From: an uncultured Selenomonas sp.
GTDB lineage: Bacteria > Bacillota > Negativicutes > Selenomonadales > Selenomonadaceae
Assembly (NCBI GenBank): GCA_945494195.1
Contig: CALYVJ010000079.1
Location: 1 to 7,071 of the forward strand
Length of the DNA: 7,071 nucleotides
Direction: 5' to 3'
Below the pieces are notes generated by a model that saw nothing but the letters and a program-made list of their open reading frames with translations, made no database searches and was not told the DNA's origin. Made by a program: the position numbers and the translations under genes. Shown one piece after another: positions 1 to 6,041 of the stretch. The first letter of the stretch is position 1. Each line of letters begins with the position of its first letter.

Positions 1-948
1 AAGGAGGCGGAAGCCGAGCAGGCAAAGTGGGCGACGGATCAGGCAGGGGCTGAATGGTCGGCAGAGGAAGCGTCCACCCTGCACGTTTGTATCTGTTCGT
101 CCTGTGGGGCGGAAGTGGTTACCGATAATAATACCATGGCCACGGAGTGCTGTTATTGCGGCAATCCCACAATGATTCCCAAGAATTTTGCCGGAATGCT
201 GAAACCGGATTATATCATTCCCTTCAAGAAGTCCAAGGAAGATGCGGTGGCAGCGTTGAAGGAATTTTACAAAGGGAAACTTTTATTGCCATCAGCATTT
301 ACGGCTAACAATCGCGTGGAGTCCATACAACCGATGTATGTGCCGTTTTGGTTGTTCGATTCTGCGGTTTCAGCGCATGCCAATTTCCGGGCGACCAAGT
401 CGCTGGTTTATGATCATGGGGATGAGACCGTTACGGAGACGTCATATTTTGCCTGTGAGCGTGGTGGTCGCATGGCCTTCAACCGCATTCCGGTGGATGG
501 CAGTCAAAAGATGGATAACGACTATATGGAGAGTATTGAGCCTTTTGACTATCGGGATTTGGTTCCGTTCAGCACGGCGTATCTGACAGGTTACCTGGCA
601 GATCGCTACGATGAAGATGCCGAAACTTCGGCACCACGGGCCGATAAACGTGTTGAACATAGTGTTCTTGCGGTCCTGGAAGAAAGCGTTAAAGGCTATG
701 AATCGGTGAATCTTCAGGATTCGGCCATTGTCAAGGAGAAGAGTGAGGTCTCCTATGGTATGGTACCCGTGTGGATATTGACCACCCGCTATAAGGACCA
801 GCCCTATACCTTTATGATGAATGGCCAGACTGGCAAGATGGTAGGAAGCTTGCCAGCTGATGGAACCAAGGAGTTCCTGTATCCGGCGATAGTAGTCCTG
901 ATTACTCTGCCCTTACTCTATTATCTTGCGAAATATATCGTAGTGTAA
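1..948 (+). CDS. Zinc-ribbon membrane protein, 5' end missing
   Basis: The reading frame is open from base 1 with no start in view, so the gene begins upstream; 315 residues are visible. GTG at 115 is an internal valine codon, because the zinc ribbon begins before it. The visible part starts with an Ala/Glu-rich stretch. A zinc ribbon follows, with pairs C32-x2-C35 and C50-x2-C53 and extra cysteines at 30 and 51. A long soluble region then includes PMYVPFWLFD and a later YGMVPVWIL plus NGQTGKMVGSLP block. The protein ends in one hydrophobic helix (about residues 291-314), so it is probably anchored by its C-terminus. Proteins of this build are often named 'TFIIB-type zinc ribbon-containing protein' or PriA-like; no helicase motif is present, so I would not trust the helicase name. 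The stop overlaps the ribosome binding site of the next gene (12-base gap), which implies co-expression with the TPM protein. Function is unknown. Confidence 0.85.
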   Translation, partial: KEAEAEQAKWATDQAGAEWSAEEASTLHVCICSSCGAEVVTDNNTMATECCYCGNPTMIPKNFAGMLKPDYIIPFKKSKEDAVAALKEFYKGKLLLPSAFTANNRVESIQPMYVPFWLFDSAVSAHANFRATKSLVYDHGDETVTETSYFACERGGRMAFNRIPVDGSQKMDNDYMESIEPFDYRDLVPFSTAYLTGYLADRYDEDAETSAPRADKRVEHSVLAVLEESVKGYESVNLQDSAIVKEKSEVSYGMVPVWILTTRYKDQPYTFMMNGQTGKMVGSLPADGTKEFLYPAIVVLITLPLLYYLAKYIVV

Positions 949-960
949 GGAGGGGGAGAA

Positions 961-1755
961 ATGATTAGAAAGAAACTACCGCTTTTAACAGCGCTATTAT
1001 TGGTAATATTTATCGGATTGACGGCTTTTTCGGCGAAAAGTTTTGCTAATGTTCCAAGTGCAGAATCGGTACCGAGTGTTGTCGATCAAGCCGGACTGCT
1101 TAGCAAACAGCAGAAAGATGATTTGCAGAAACGGATACAGAAAGTAGAGCGGGAACACGGCGTCCGCATTGGCATCGTGACCGTGAAATCCCTTAAAGGA
1201 AAAGAGCCGAAAGCAGCTGCCGATGAGATTGTTTTGCGGGATTATCAGGATGGCACCCATGGCGGCATGGTACTATTGCTGGCTATGGAGTCTCGCGACT
1301 GGTATGTGTCTACGGACAGCCGCATGCGCAAGATGATAACCGATGAAGAGGGCTTTTCGCACTTGACGGATCAATTTCTGCCGGATTTGAAAGAAGGCCA
1401 TTATGCAGATGCCTTTACGGCCTATGTGGATACAACCGATGAAATGTTGACCTATTATGAAGTGGAAGGGGAACCCTACGACCCGATCATGGAATTCAGT
1501 TTGCTTTCGCTGATTATCGCCATTTGTCTGGCCGGGCTTATTGGCGCGGTGACGTGGGGACTTCTTATGAGCCAGCTCAACAATGTACAGCCGGCGAATT
1601 CTGCGGATGACTATTTAAAGAAAGATAGCATTCAACTAACCGACAGCCAAGACACCTTCCTTTATATGAACGTGACGCGGGTAAAAAAATCCAAGAGCCA
1701 GGACAGTTCCTCCTCAGGAAGCAGCAGTTGCGGTGGAGGAGGGGGCAAGTTTTAA
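961..1755 (+). CDS. TPM-domain exported membrane protein
   Basis: This 264-residue protein has an N-terminal signal sequence: KK at 4-5, a hydrophobic core at about 7-24, and a likely cleavage near SFA-N at 27-30. A TPM domain (TLP18.3/Psb32/MOLO-1 family, formerly DUF477) spans about 38-165. It is recognisable from VVDQAGLLS, the amphipathic helix after it, IGIVTVKSL and GGMVLLLAMESRDWYVSTD. A membrane helix follows at about 179-203. The C-terminal part carries DTFLYMNVTRVKKSKS and then a Ser-rich, Gly-rich tail ending CGGGGGKF, the kind of tail often seen in this family. TPM proteins are linked to envelope or membrane-complex maintenance, but no biochemical role is settled. The start is supported by AAGGAGGGGG at 947-956 just upstream of ATG. 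It is the last gene of the unit with the zinc-ribbon protein and is followed at once by a strong terminator. The cysteine at residue 257 in the tail is unusual. Confidence 0.88.
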   Translation: MIRKKLPLLTALLLVIFIGLTAFSAKSFANVPSAESVPSVVDQAGLLSKQQKDDLQKRIQKVEREHGVRIGIVTVKSLKGKEPKAAADEIVLRDYQDGTHGGMVLLLAMESRDWYVSTDSRMRKMITDEEGFSHLTDQFLPDLKEGHYADAFTAYVDTTDEMLTYYEVEGEPYDPIMEFSLLSLIIAICLAGLIGAVTWGLLMSQLNNVQPANSADDYLKKDSIQLTDSQDTFLYMNVTRVKKSKSQDSSSSGSSSCGGGGGKF

Positions 1756-1801
1756 AAATACGCATTACCACAGTGAATAACTGTTGGTAATGCGTATTTT
1801 T
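1754..1801 (+). terminator. Strong hairpin terminator after TPM gene
   Basis: A perfect 17-bp inverted repeat (1754-1770 with 1785-1801) starts inside the stop codon of the TPM gene. A further short inner pairing is possible (CAGT 1771-1774 with ACTG 1780-1783), leaving a small loop. The right arm ends in TATTTTT and the left arm begins with AAAAAT, so it could act in both directions. It closes the zinc-ribbon/TPM unit. Confidence 0.9.
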
Positions 1802-1899
1802 ATGAGCAGATAAAATGATTCTTGAGGAATTTACAATGTTTTTATCGAATTATGAAAATATAACATAGATTTTGCGAATGTAGGGAAGAAGGCGTCGAT

Positions 1900-2090
1900 A
1901 TGAAGGAACGGAGATTAAAGACAGCAGTGGCAAAGGTTCTTGTCAATGAGGTAACAAGCCTCCGTCCGACAAATATCAATGGTTTTGGGAAGTAGCAGGA
2001 AACAAGGCCAGTGCCGTTATAGCTAATCCAAATCAATGGCTTTTTGATTTCGCCAAGGAAATTAAAATATTCACTTTTCCGCTGGAATGA
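1900..2090 (+). pseudogene. Possible frameshifted small ORF, unrecognised
   Basis: This is the only protein-like content in the 385 bases between the TPM gene and ohrR. From ATG 1900 one frame reads MKERRLKTAVAKVLVNEV and stops at TAG 1993-1995. If the frame slips back one base at the TTTT run (1983-1986), the reading continues as WEVAGNKASAVIANPNQW and stops at TGA 2088-2090. The joined product would be about 63 residues, basic at first and then mixed. A weak purine stretch (GGGAAGAAGG, 1883-1892) precedes the ATG. I do not recognise the family. It may be a decayed gene remnant, or simply non-coding sequence that reads well by chance; the ohrR promoter overlaps its end. Bases 1802-1899 show nothing further that I can support. 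Confidence 0.25.
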
Positions 2091-2099
2091 TGATAAAAT
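2070..2099 (+). promoter_or_regulatory. Predicted ohrR promoter
   Basis: An extended -10 element, TGATAAAAT, lies at 2091-2099. An 18-base spacer separates the TAAAAT hexamer from a weaker -35, TTCACT (2070-2075, 4 of 6 to consensus). Transcription would start near 2106. That places the alternative upstream start at 2087 outside the transcript and supports the ATG at 2141. No clear palindromic OhrR-type operator was found around it. Confidence 0.55.
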
Positions 2100-2128
2100 G
2101 TAGAGAAGAAAGATTTACCCATAACATT

Positions 2129-2134
2129 GAGGTG
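2129..2134 (+). promoter_or_regulatory. ohrR ribosome binding site
   Basis: GAGGTG lies six bases before ATG 2141 and decides the start of ohrR. The earlier in-frame ATGs at 2087 and 2090 have no comparable site and overlap the predicted promoter. Confidence 0.7.
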
Positions 2135-2140
2135 CAAGAT

Positions 2141-2596
2141 ATGAGTGATAAAAAGAAGTTTGATTCGTTGCTTTTGGAAAACCAGCTGTGCTTTCCGATG
2201 TACGCATGTGCCAGGAAAATTGTGGCAGCTTACAATCCGTTTTTGAAGGAGCTGGGACTTACCTACGCCCAGTACATCACCATGATGGTGTTGTGGGAGG
2301 AGAAGGAAGTTATTATGCGTGACCTTGGCAAGCGTCTCTACCTGGATTCTGGGACGTTGACGCCGGTGTTGAAGAAACTGGAGGCCATGGGCTATTTGAA
2401 GCGCTATCGGAGTCCACAGGATGAGCGGGTTTTGATGGTGTCAATTACCGAGAAGGGAAAAGCGCTGCGGAAGGATGCAGAAAAGGTTCCCTACCAAATG
2501 GGATGCTTGGTGAATAAAAAGGGGGAGCTGTTCTCTCGTGATGAGATTGAAAAATTGAAGGAACAGCTGTATCAGATTATCCATACGCTGGCATGA
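2141..2596 (+). CDS. ohrR: OhrR-like MarR-family peroxide-sensing regulator
   Basis: This is a 151-residue winged-helix DNA-binding protein of the MarR family. It is closest to the OhrR subgroup, which represses organic-hydroperoxide defence genes until a reactive cysteine is oxidised. The OhrR signature LENQLCFPMYA places the sensing cysteine at C17. The tyrosines that contact it in Bacillus subtilis OhrR (Y19, Y29, Y40 there) align with Y21, Y31 and Y42. The recognition-helix block LYLDSGTLTPVLKKLE (67-82) and the wing SPQDERVLMVSITEKG (91-106) are intact. C122 lies where two-cysteine OhrR proteins carry a resolving cysteine, so this one may form a disulfide rather than depend on a small thiol; that is inference. 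C23 is also present. No ohr peroxidase gene lies nearby. The only redox neighbour is the convergent thioredoxin gene. The start at 2141 is chosen from the ribosome binding site and promoter. The gene symbol is by family resemblance. Confidence 0.82.
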   Translation: MSDKKKFDSLLLENQLCFPMYACARKIVAAYNPFLKELGLTYAQYITMMVLWEEKEVIMRDLGKRLYLDSGTLTPVLKKLEAMGYLKRYRSPQDERVLMVSITEKGKALRKDAEKVPYQMGCLVNKKGELFSRDEIEKLKEQLYQIIHTLA

Positions 2597-2601
2597 CTGC
2601 A

Positions 2602-2645
2602 AAAAGCGGCTTCTGTACCCACGGGGGAATACAGAAGCCGCTTTT
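2602..2645. terminator. Bidirectional terminator between ohrR and trxA
   Basis: A perfect 16-bp inverted repeat (2602-2617 with 2630-2645) around a 12-base loop sits between the convergent stops of ohrR and the thioredoxin gene. It has a GC-rich core (GCGGCTTCTG), a CTTTT end on the + strand and a run of five T on the - strand. It can therefore serve both genes. Confidence 0.9.
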
Positions 2646-2658
2646 GTTGATGGCCGAT

Positions 2659-2967
2659 TCACGGAATCAGCTCCTCAACTTTTTCTTTGGGGATCAGGCC
2701 GACAGATTCGTTTACTTTCTGTCCATCCTTGAAGACGACGAGCATCGGGATACTCATGACGTCGAACTGGGATGCCAGTTCTGGCTCTTCGTCTACGTTT
2801 ATCTTGCTGACTTTGATGTCGGGATGTTCCTCAGCAACCTGGTCAACAATCGGGGAGAGCATGCGGCAGGGCCCGCACCAGCTGGCCCAGAAATCAATCA
2901 GAACAGTGCCCTTTGCTTCAATAACTTCGGCTTGAAAATTATCTTTGGTGATGGTAATGATATCCAT
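2659..2967 (-). CDS. trxA: Thioredoxin
   Basis: This is a 102-residue thioredoxin, close to the usual 105-110. The protein has the redox site WCGPC at 30-34 inside VLIDFWASWCGPCRMLSPI. It also has the buried-core block KINVDEEPELASQFDV and the cis-proline loop SIPMLVVFKDG (cis-Pro at 74). The methionine after cis-Pro replaces the commoner threonine. It would act as a cytosolic dithiol reductant for ribonucleotide reductase, peroxidases and oxidised proteins, recharged by a thioredoxin reductase not in this window. The frame runs open further upstream, but the ATG at 2967 has AAGGAG (2975-2980 on the - strand) in front and matches family length, so the longer version is rejected. It appears monocistronic, has its own promoter, and is convergent with ohrR. 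The symbol assumes the main thioredoxin; genomes often have several. Confidence 0.93.
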   Translation of the reverse strand: MDIITITKDNFQAEVIEAKGTVLIDFWASWCGPCRMLSPIVDQVAEEHPDIKVSKINVDEEPELASQFDVMSIPMLVVFKDGQKVNESVGLIPKEKVEELIP

Positions 2968-3013
2968 GGTGGATCTCCTTTTCGTTCGTATCGTTTTATG
3001 ACTTGTTGTTGCC

Positions 3014-3025
3014 TTGATTATAGCA
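3014..3025 (-). promoter_or_regulatory. Predicted trxA promoter, extended -10
   Basis: On the - strand the sequence reads TGCTATAAT (3017-3025), a perfect -10 hexamer with the TGn extension, about 50 bases before the thioredoxin ATG. No good -35 is visible at 16-18 bases; extended -10 promoters can work without one. Confidence 0.6.
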
Positions 3026-3106
3026 TTCCTAGTGAGTGACTTCCGTGATTGGCTCACACAAATGACGTGTAGAGGATAAAAGTATAGAGAATTCAGCAGA
3101 AAGTCA

Positions 3107-3135
3107 TGCACAAGTTTTCTTGGCTGTGCTATAAT
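3107..3135 (+). promoter_or_regulatory. Predicted uppP promoter, extended -10
   Basis: TGCTATAAT (3127-3135) gives a perfect extended -10. A 17-base spacer precedes it, with TGCACA (3107-3112, 4 of 6 to the -35 consensus) upstream. The leader to the uppP start is about 45 bases. It is the mirror partner of the thioredoxin promoter in the same gap. Confidence 0.65.
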
Positions 3136-3170
3136 GGAACATGCTTTGAAAATTTAGCATAGATATGTTT

Positions 3171-3176
3171 AGGAGG
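3171..3176 (+). promoter_or_regulatory. uppP ribosome binding site
   Basis: AGGAGG lies ten bases before GTG 3187. The first in-frame ATG (3202) is 25 bases away, too far, so the GTG start is preferred. Confidence 0.7.
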
Positions 3177-3186
3177 AAGCATTACA

Positions 3187-4035
3187 GTGGATTTGAGTAT
3201 AATGGATTTGTTGAAGACCATCATTCTCGGTGTGGTGGAAGGCTTGACGGAATGGTTGCCGGTATCAAGTACAGGGCATATGATTTTAGTGGATGAGTTC
3301 ATCCAGTTAGATGTCAGTAAATCGTTTATGGATATGTTCCTGGTGGTTATTCAGTTGGGGGCCATTTTGGCAGTCGTAGCCCTCAACTTCGAGAAACTCA
3401 ATCCCTGGTCATCGTGGAAGACGAGGCAAGAGAAGAAGGAAACGTTCAGTCTTTGGAAGAAGGTCCTTTTTGCCTGCGTTCCGGCAGCTGTCATTGGACT
3501 TTTGTTCAATGACTATATGGAAAAGCATTTCATGACGGCTCAAGTGGTAGCGGCATCGCTTATCTTCTACGGTATCATGTTCATTCTGGTTGAGAATTAC
3601 AACAAGCATCGCCGGCCGCGTATCAACGATTTGGCGCGATTGGATTACAAGACAGCCTTTATTATTGGTGTGTTTCAAGTCTTGTCGTTGATTCCGGGCA
3701 CCAGCCGTTCCGGTTCAACGATTCTTGGTGGTATCATTTTTGGTACGAGCCGTTATGTAGCCGCAGAGTTTACGTTCTTCTTGGCGATTCCGGTTATGTT
3801 CGGTGCAAGCCTCTTGAAGATCGTGAAGTTCGGTTTGGATTTTAGTAGTTCGGAACTCGTTATTTTGCTGGTAGGAATGGTCACTGCGTTTATCGTCTCG
3901 ATTTTGTCCATTAAATTCCTGATAAGCTATATTAAGACAAATGATTTTAAGGCCTTCGGTTGGTATCGCATTATCCTCGGTATCGTGGTCATTGTTTATT
4001 TGTTGATGATCGGCGATCCGACTGCGAATAACTGA
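3187..4035 (+). CDS. uppP: Undecaprenyl-diphosphate phosphatase (BacA/UppP)
   Basis: This is a 282-residue polytopic membrane enzyme that removes one phosphate from undecaprenyl diphosphate. It regenerates the lipid carrier for peptidoglycan and other wall polymers; extra copies are known to give bacitracin resistance. The first conserved block, [16 protein letters not shown] (16-31), holds the acidic pair E18 and E22 and the essential histidine H31. These match E17, E21 and H30 of the E. coli enzyme. The second block, PGTSRSGST (170-178), holds the essential R174. About seven or eight hydrophobic segments are visible, with charged linkers near 69-92 and 138-155. The length is close to the E. 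coli protein (273). GTG start as explained at its ribosome binding site. The gene is monocistronic: its own promoter lies upstream and a strong hairpin follows directly. Confidence 0.95.
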   Translation: MDLSIMDLLKTIILGVVEGLTEWLPVSSTGHMILVDEFIQLDVSKSFMDMFLVVIQLGAILAVVALNFEKLNPWSSWKTRQEKKETFSLWKKVLFACVPAAVIGLLFNDYMEKHFMTAQVVAASLIFYGIMFILVENYNKHRRPRINDLARLDYKTAFIIGVFQVLSLIPGTSRSGSTILGGIIFGTSRYVAAEFTFFLAIPVMFGASLLKIVKFGLDFSSSELVILLVGMVTAFIVSILSIKFLISYIKTNDFKAFGWYRIILGIVVIVYLLMIGDPTANN

Positions 4036-4036
4036 T

Positions 4037-4087
4037 AAAACGGGAATCCCATCTTAGAGTCGGTGCTCAAGATGGGATTCTCGTTTT
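4037..4087 (+). terminator. Hairpin terminator after uppP
   Basis: A 12-bp inverted repeat, GAATCCCATCTT (4044-4055) with its complement at 4069-4080, extends outward through one G-T wobble to AAAACG (4037-4042) with CGTTTT (4082-4087). The stem totals about 19 bp and begins two bases after the uppP stop. A GAG/CTC inner pairing (4057-4059 with 4066-4068) is also possible. Confidence 0.88.
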
Positions 4088-4116
4088 CGTTTATTGTTGG
4101 CAGGTAAGATTTGTTT

Positions 4117-4146
4117 TTGGCAAAATTAGAATAACGGCGTTATAAT
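4117..4146 (+). promoter_or_regulatory. Predicted pth operon promoter
   Basis: TTGGCA (4117-4122, 5 of 6 to the -35 consensus) is followed by an 18-base spacer and a perfect TATAAT (4141-4146). It is the only good promoter between the uppP terminator and pth and should drive pth, the radical SAM gene and nagA. A short inverted repeat, ATAAC-GGC-GTTAT (4131-4143), overlaps the -10 and could be an operator, though a match this short may be chance. Confidence 0.68.
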
Positions 4147-4181
4147 AAGGAATACCGTTTTGAAATGGAGTGACGAAGATA

Positions 4182-4805
4182 ATGAAAATAGTTGCTGGTC
4201 TGGGAAATCCGGGCAGTGAATATGAGAAGACCAAACACAATGTTGGTTTTATGTTTGTGGATGCTCTGGCTGAAAAATTAGGGGTCACGGACTGGAAGGA
4301 TAAGTTCGATGCAAAGATTGGTGAGGCACGCATTGGTGCGGAAAAAGTTCTGCTGGTGAAGCCTCAGACGTATATGAATGAGAGTGGACAGGCGATTGGC
4401 CCGCTGATGAATTTCTACAAACTCGGCGCAGAGGACCTTATCGTGGTCCATGATGATATGGATATCCCGGCGGGAACCATCCGCATTCGCAAGAAGGGCA
4501 GTGCTGGTGGTCATAACGGAATCAAGTCGGTGCTGGCTCACGTGGGGGATGAGCATTTTGCCCGGGTGCGTATCGGCATTGGCAGGCCGATGCCAGGCTG
4601 GACGGTAGTCAATCATGTGCTGGCACCTTTTGTGCCGGAGGATGTGCCGAAAATTGACGAGGCCATCAAATATTTGGTTCCGGCGGTGGAATGCATGGTA
4701 ACGGATGATGTGGATAAGGCCATGAATCAGTATAATCCGAAGAAGGCCAAAAAGAAAAAAGTCAAGCCAGAAGAGGTACAGGAGGGAGAAGCAGTCAATG
4801 GGTGA
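4182..4805 (+). CDS. pth: Peptidyl-tRNA hydrolase
   Basis: This 207-residue enzyme cleaves the ester bond of peptidyl-tRNAs that drop off the ribosome, returning free tRNA. All family blocks are present: GLGNPGSEY (6-14, N9), KHNVGF (18-23, catalytic H19), KPQTYMNESGQA (60-71), VVHDDMDIPAG (88-98, D91) and GSAGGHNGIKS (106-116, N112). Late RVRIGIGRP completes the fold. ATG 4182 is chosen over the in-frame GTG at 4170. GGAGTG at 4167-4172 gives a 9-base spacing to it, and the family normally begins a few residues before GLGNPG. The C-terminus has an extra basic tail, KKAKKKKVKPEE, beyond the usual ~190 residues, which may add RNA or ribosome affinity (inference). Its last 8 bases overlap the start of the radical SAM gene, so translation of the two is probably coupled. 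It heads a three-gene operon. Confidence 0.96.
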   Translation: MKIVAGLGNPGSEYEKTKHNVGFMFVDALAEKLGVTDWKDKFDAKIGEARIGAEKVLLVKPQTYMNESGQAIGPLMNFYKLGAEDLIVVHDDMDIPAGTIRIRKKGSAGGHNGIKSVLAHVGDEHFARVRIGIGRPMPGWTVVNHVLAPFVPEDVPKIDEAIKYLVPAVECMVTDDVDKAMNQYNPKKAKKKKVKPEEVQEGEAVNG

Positions 4806-6039
4806 AAGGATTACCGCCGTCTATGCTGATGAAGACGGCAATATTTTGGATGCACCGGGGATGCAGGGAATGGGCCGCACGGGGCGTGAGAATATCCTGC
4901 TGAAACCGGAAGATTTGATACCGCTGCCGGAGAGTGCGGACCTCATGCTGTTACCGGACCATTTGGCGGTGGGCTGTGCGGAGGATGGCGAAGTCATGCC
5001 AATAAGCGGACTGGCGGTAGCCGCCATTCTGCCAGCAGGCTATACCCGACTTTATCTGCCAGCCTATGAGCGGGCTGAGGAGGCCCAGCGACTGCCCTTA
5101 TACGGGTACACGGCGGTTGTCGTCTACAAGGACGAACTCTATTGTGCGGCGGTCTATACCGATGAAAATCATAAATGGGACCCGATTCACTACAATACGA
5201 AGGACTTGAAGAATCTGGTCAAACGTACCAAGAAGGACTTGCCGGGAAACCGTATTGTGGAGCAGGTGGGAGGCTGCAGCCTCAAGTGGCATTGCTGTAC
5301 GGCCCAGAATCTCTTTTACCGCCGTTGGGAGTGCGGGATTCCGACTTCGCCGGTTTGCAATGCCAACTGCTTTGGCTGCATTTCCCTGCAGCCTGCTGAG
5401 TGCTGCCCGTCACCTCAGGAGCGCATCAAATTCCGTCCGACGCCGGAGGAAATTGCCGAAGTAGGTGTTTATCATCTTTCGGTGGCACCGGATGGCATCA
5501 TCAGTTTTGGCCAGGGATGCGAAGGCGAGCCTTCACTGGCTGCTGATAATATTGCGGCTGGCATTAAGCTGATTCGCGAAACGACCGATAAGGGTCAGAT
5601 TAATATGAACTCCAATGTGGGCTGGACGGAAGGCGTCAAGAAAATCGTTGATGCGGGGCTGGATTCCCTGCGGGTTTCGATTATCAGTGCCCGGGATGAG
5701 GGCTATGATGCCTATTATCGGGCCAGCTATCATCTGGAAAATGTCAAAGAGTCGATTCGCTATGCCTTGGACCACGGTGTCTATGTCTCGCTGAATCTCC
5801 TTTACTTCCCGGGATTCAATGACCGGGAGGAAGAATTGGCGGCTTGGCAGGAATTCTTCCGCGAGCTACCGGTGCAGATGATTCAGGTGCGCAACCTCAA
5901 TATCGACCCCGATGCGTTTCTGGATATCATGCCGGAACCGCAGGGGAAAGCGGTGGGAACCCGAACTTTTATCGAGACCTTGCATAAAGAATTTCCGCAG
6001 CTGGTCATCGGCAGTTTTAGTCATTATGTGGAGGATTGA
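4798..6039 (+). CDS. Cysteine-rich radical SAM protein, function unknown
   Basis: This 413-residue protein has the radical SAM iron-sulfur motif CNANCFGC (C187, C191, C194; CX3CX2C), which binds the 4Fe-4S cluster that cleaves S-adenosylmethionine. Other core features are GQGCEGEPSL (238-247, the GEP motif), MNSNVGW, LDSLRVSIISARD (288-300) and LLYFPGFNDREEE (334-346). The N-terminal 150 residues match no domain I recognise. Besides the radical SAM triad there are nearby cysteines at 160, 166, 167, 179, 202, 203 and 241. That is enough to bind an additional cluster or metal, or to be part of the substrate site (inference). It starts inside the pth stop region (8-base overlap), with GGAGGGAG at 4781-4788 as ribosome binding site, and ends two bases before nagA. 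The substrate cannot be read from the sequence; RNA/tRNA modification or peptide modification are both possible. No precursor peptide gene is visible next to it. Confidence 0.88.
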   Translation: MGERITAVYADEDGNILDAPGMQGMGRTGRENILLKPEDLIPLPESADLMLLPDHLAVGCAEDGEVMPISGLAVAAILPAGYTRLYLPAYERAEEAQRLPLYGYTAVVVYKDELYCAAVYTDENHKWDPIHYNTKDLKNLVKRTKKDLPGNRIVEQVGGCSLKWHCCTAQNLFYRRWECGIPTSPVCNANCFGCISLQPAECCPSPQERIKFRPTPEEIAEVGVYHLSVAPDGIISFGQGCEGEPSLAADNIAAGIKLIRETTDKGQINMNSNVGWTEGVKKIVDAGLDSLRVSIISARDEGYDAYYRASYHLENVKESIRYALDHGVYVSLNLLYFPGFNDREEELAAWQEFFRELPVQMIQVRNLNIDPDAFLDIMPEPQGKAVGTRTFIETLHKEFPQLVIGSFSHYVED

Positions 6040-6041
6040 AG

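Noticed and set aside
1981..1995. Programmed ribosomal frameshift in the small ORF
   Set aside because: The heptamer T TTT GGG allows re-pairing only in the first codon, and no stimulatory hairpin is obvious just downstream.
1842..2036. 64-residue open frame on the - strand in the gap before ohrR
   Set aside because: No ribosome binding site or promoter was seen, the composition is not protein-like, and the + strand reading of the same stretch looks better.
2087..2140. N-terminal extension of OhrR by 18 residues
   Set aside because: It overlaps the predicted -10 element and lacks a ribosome binding site; ATG 2141 has GAGGTG six bases ahead.
2593..3039. 148-residue open frame on the + strand
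   Set aside because: It lies wholly across the thioredoxin gene and the inter-operon hairpin, on the opposite strand, and has no ribosome binding site; the thioredoxin motifs prove the other strand is coding.
2968..3111. N-terminal extension of thioredoxin by 48 residues
   Set aside because: The extension would cover the predicted promoter, and ATG 2967 has a clear AAGGAG site and gives normal family length.
4278..4616. 112-residue open frame on the - strand
   Set aside because: It is antisense to the conserved core of pth and has no supporting start signals.
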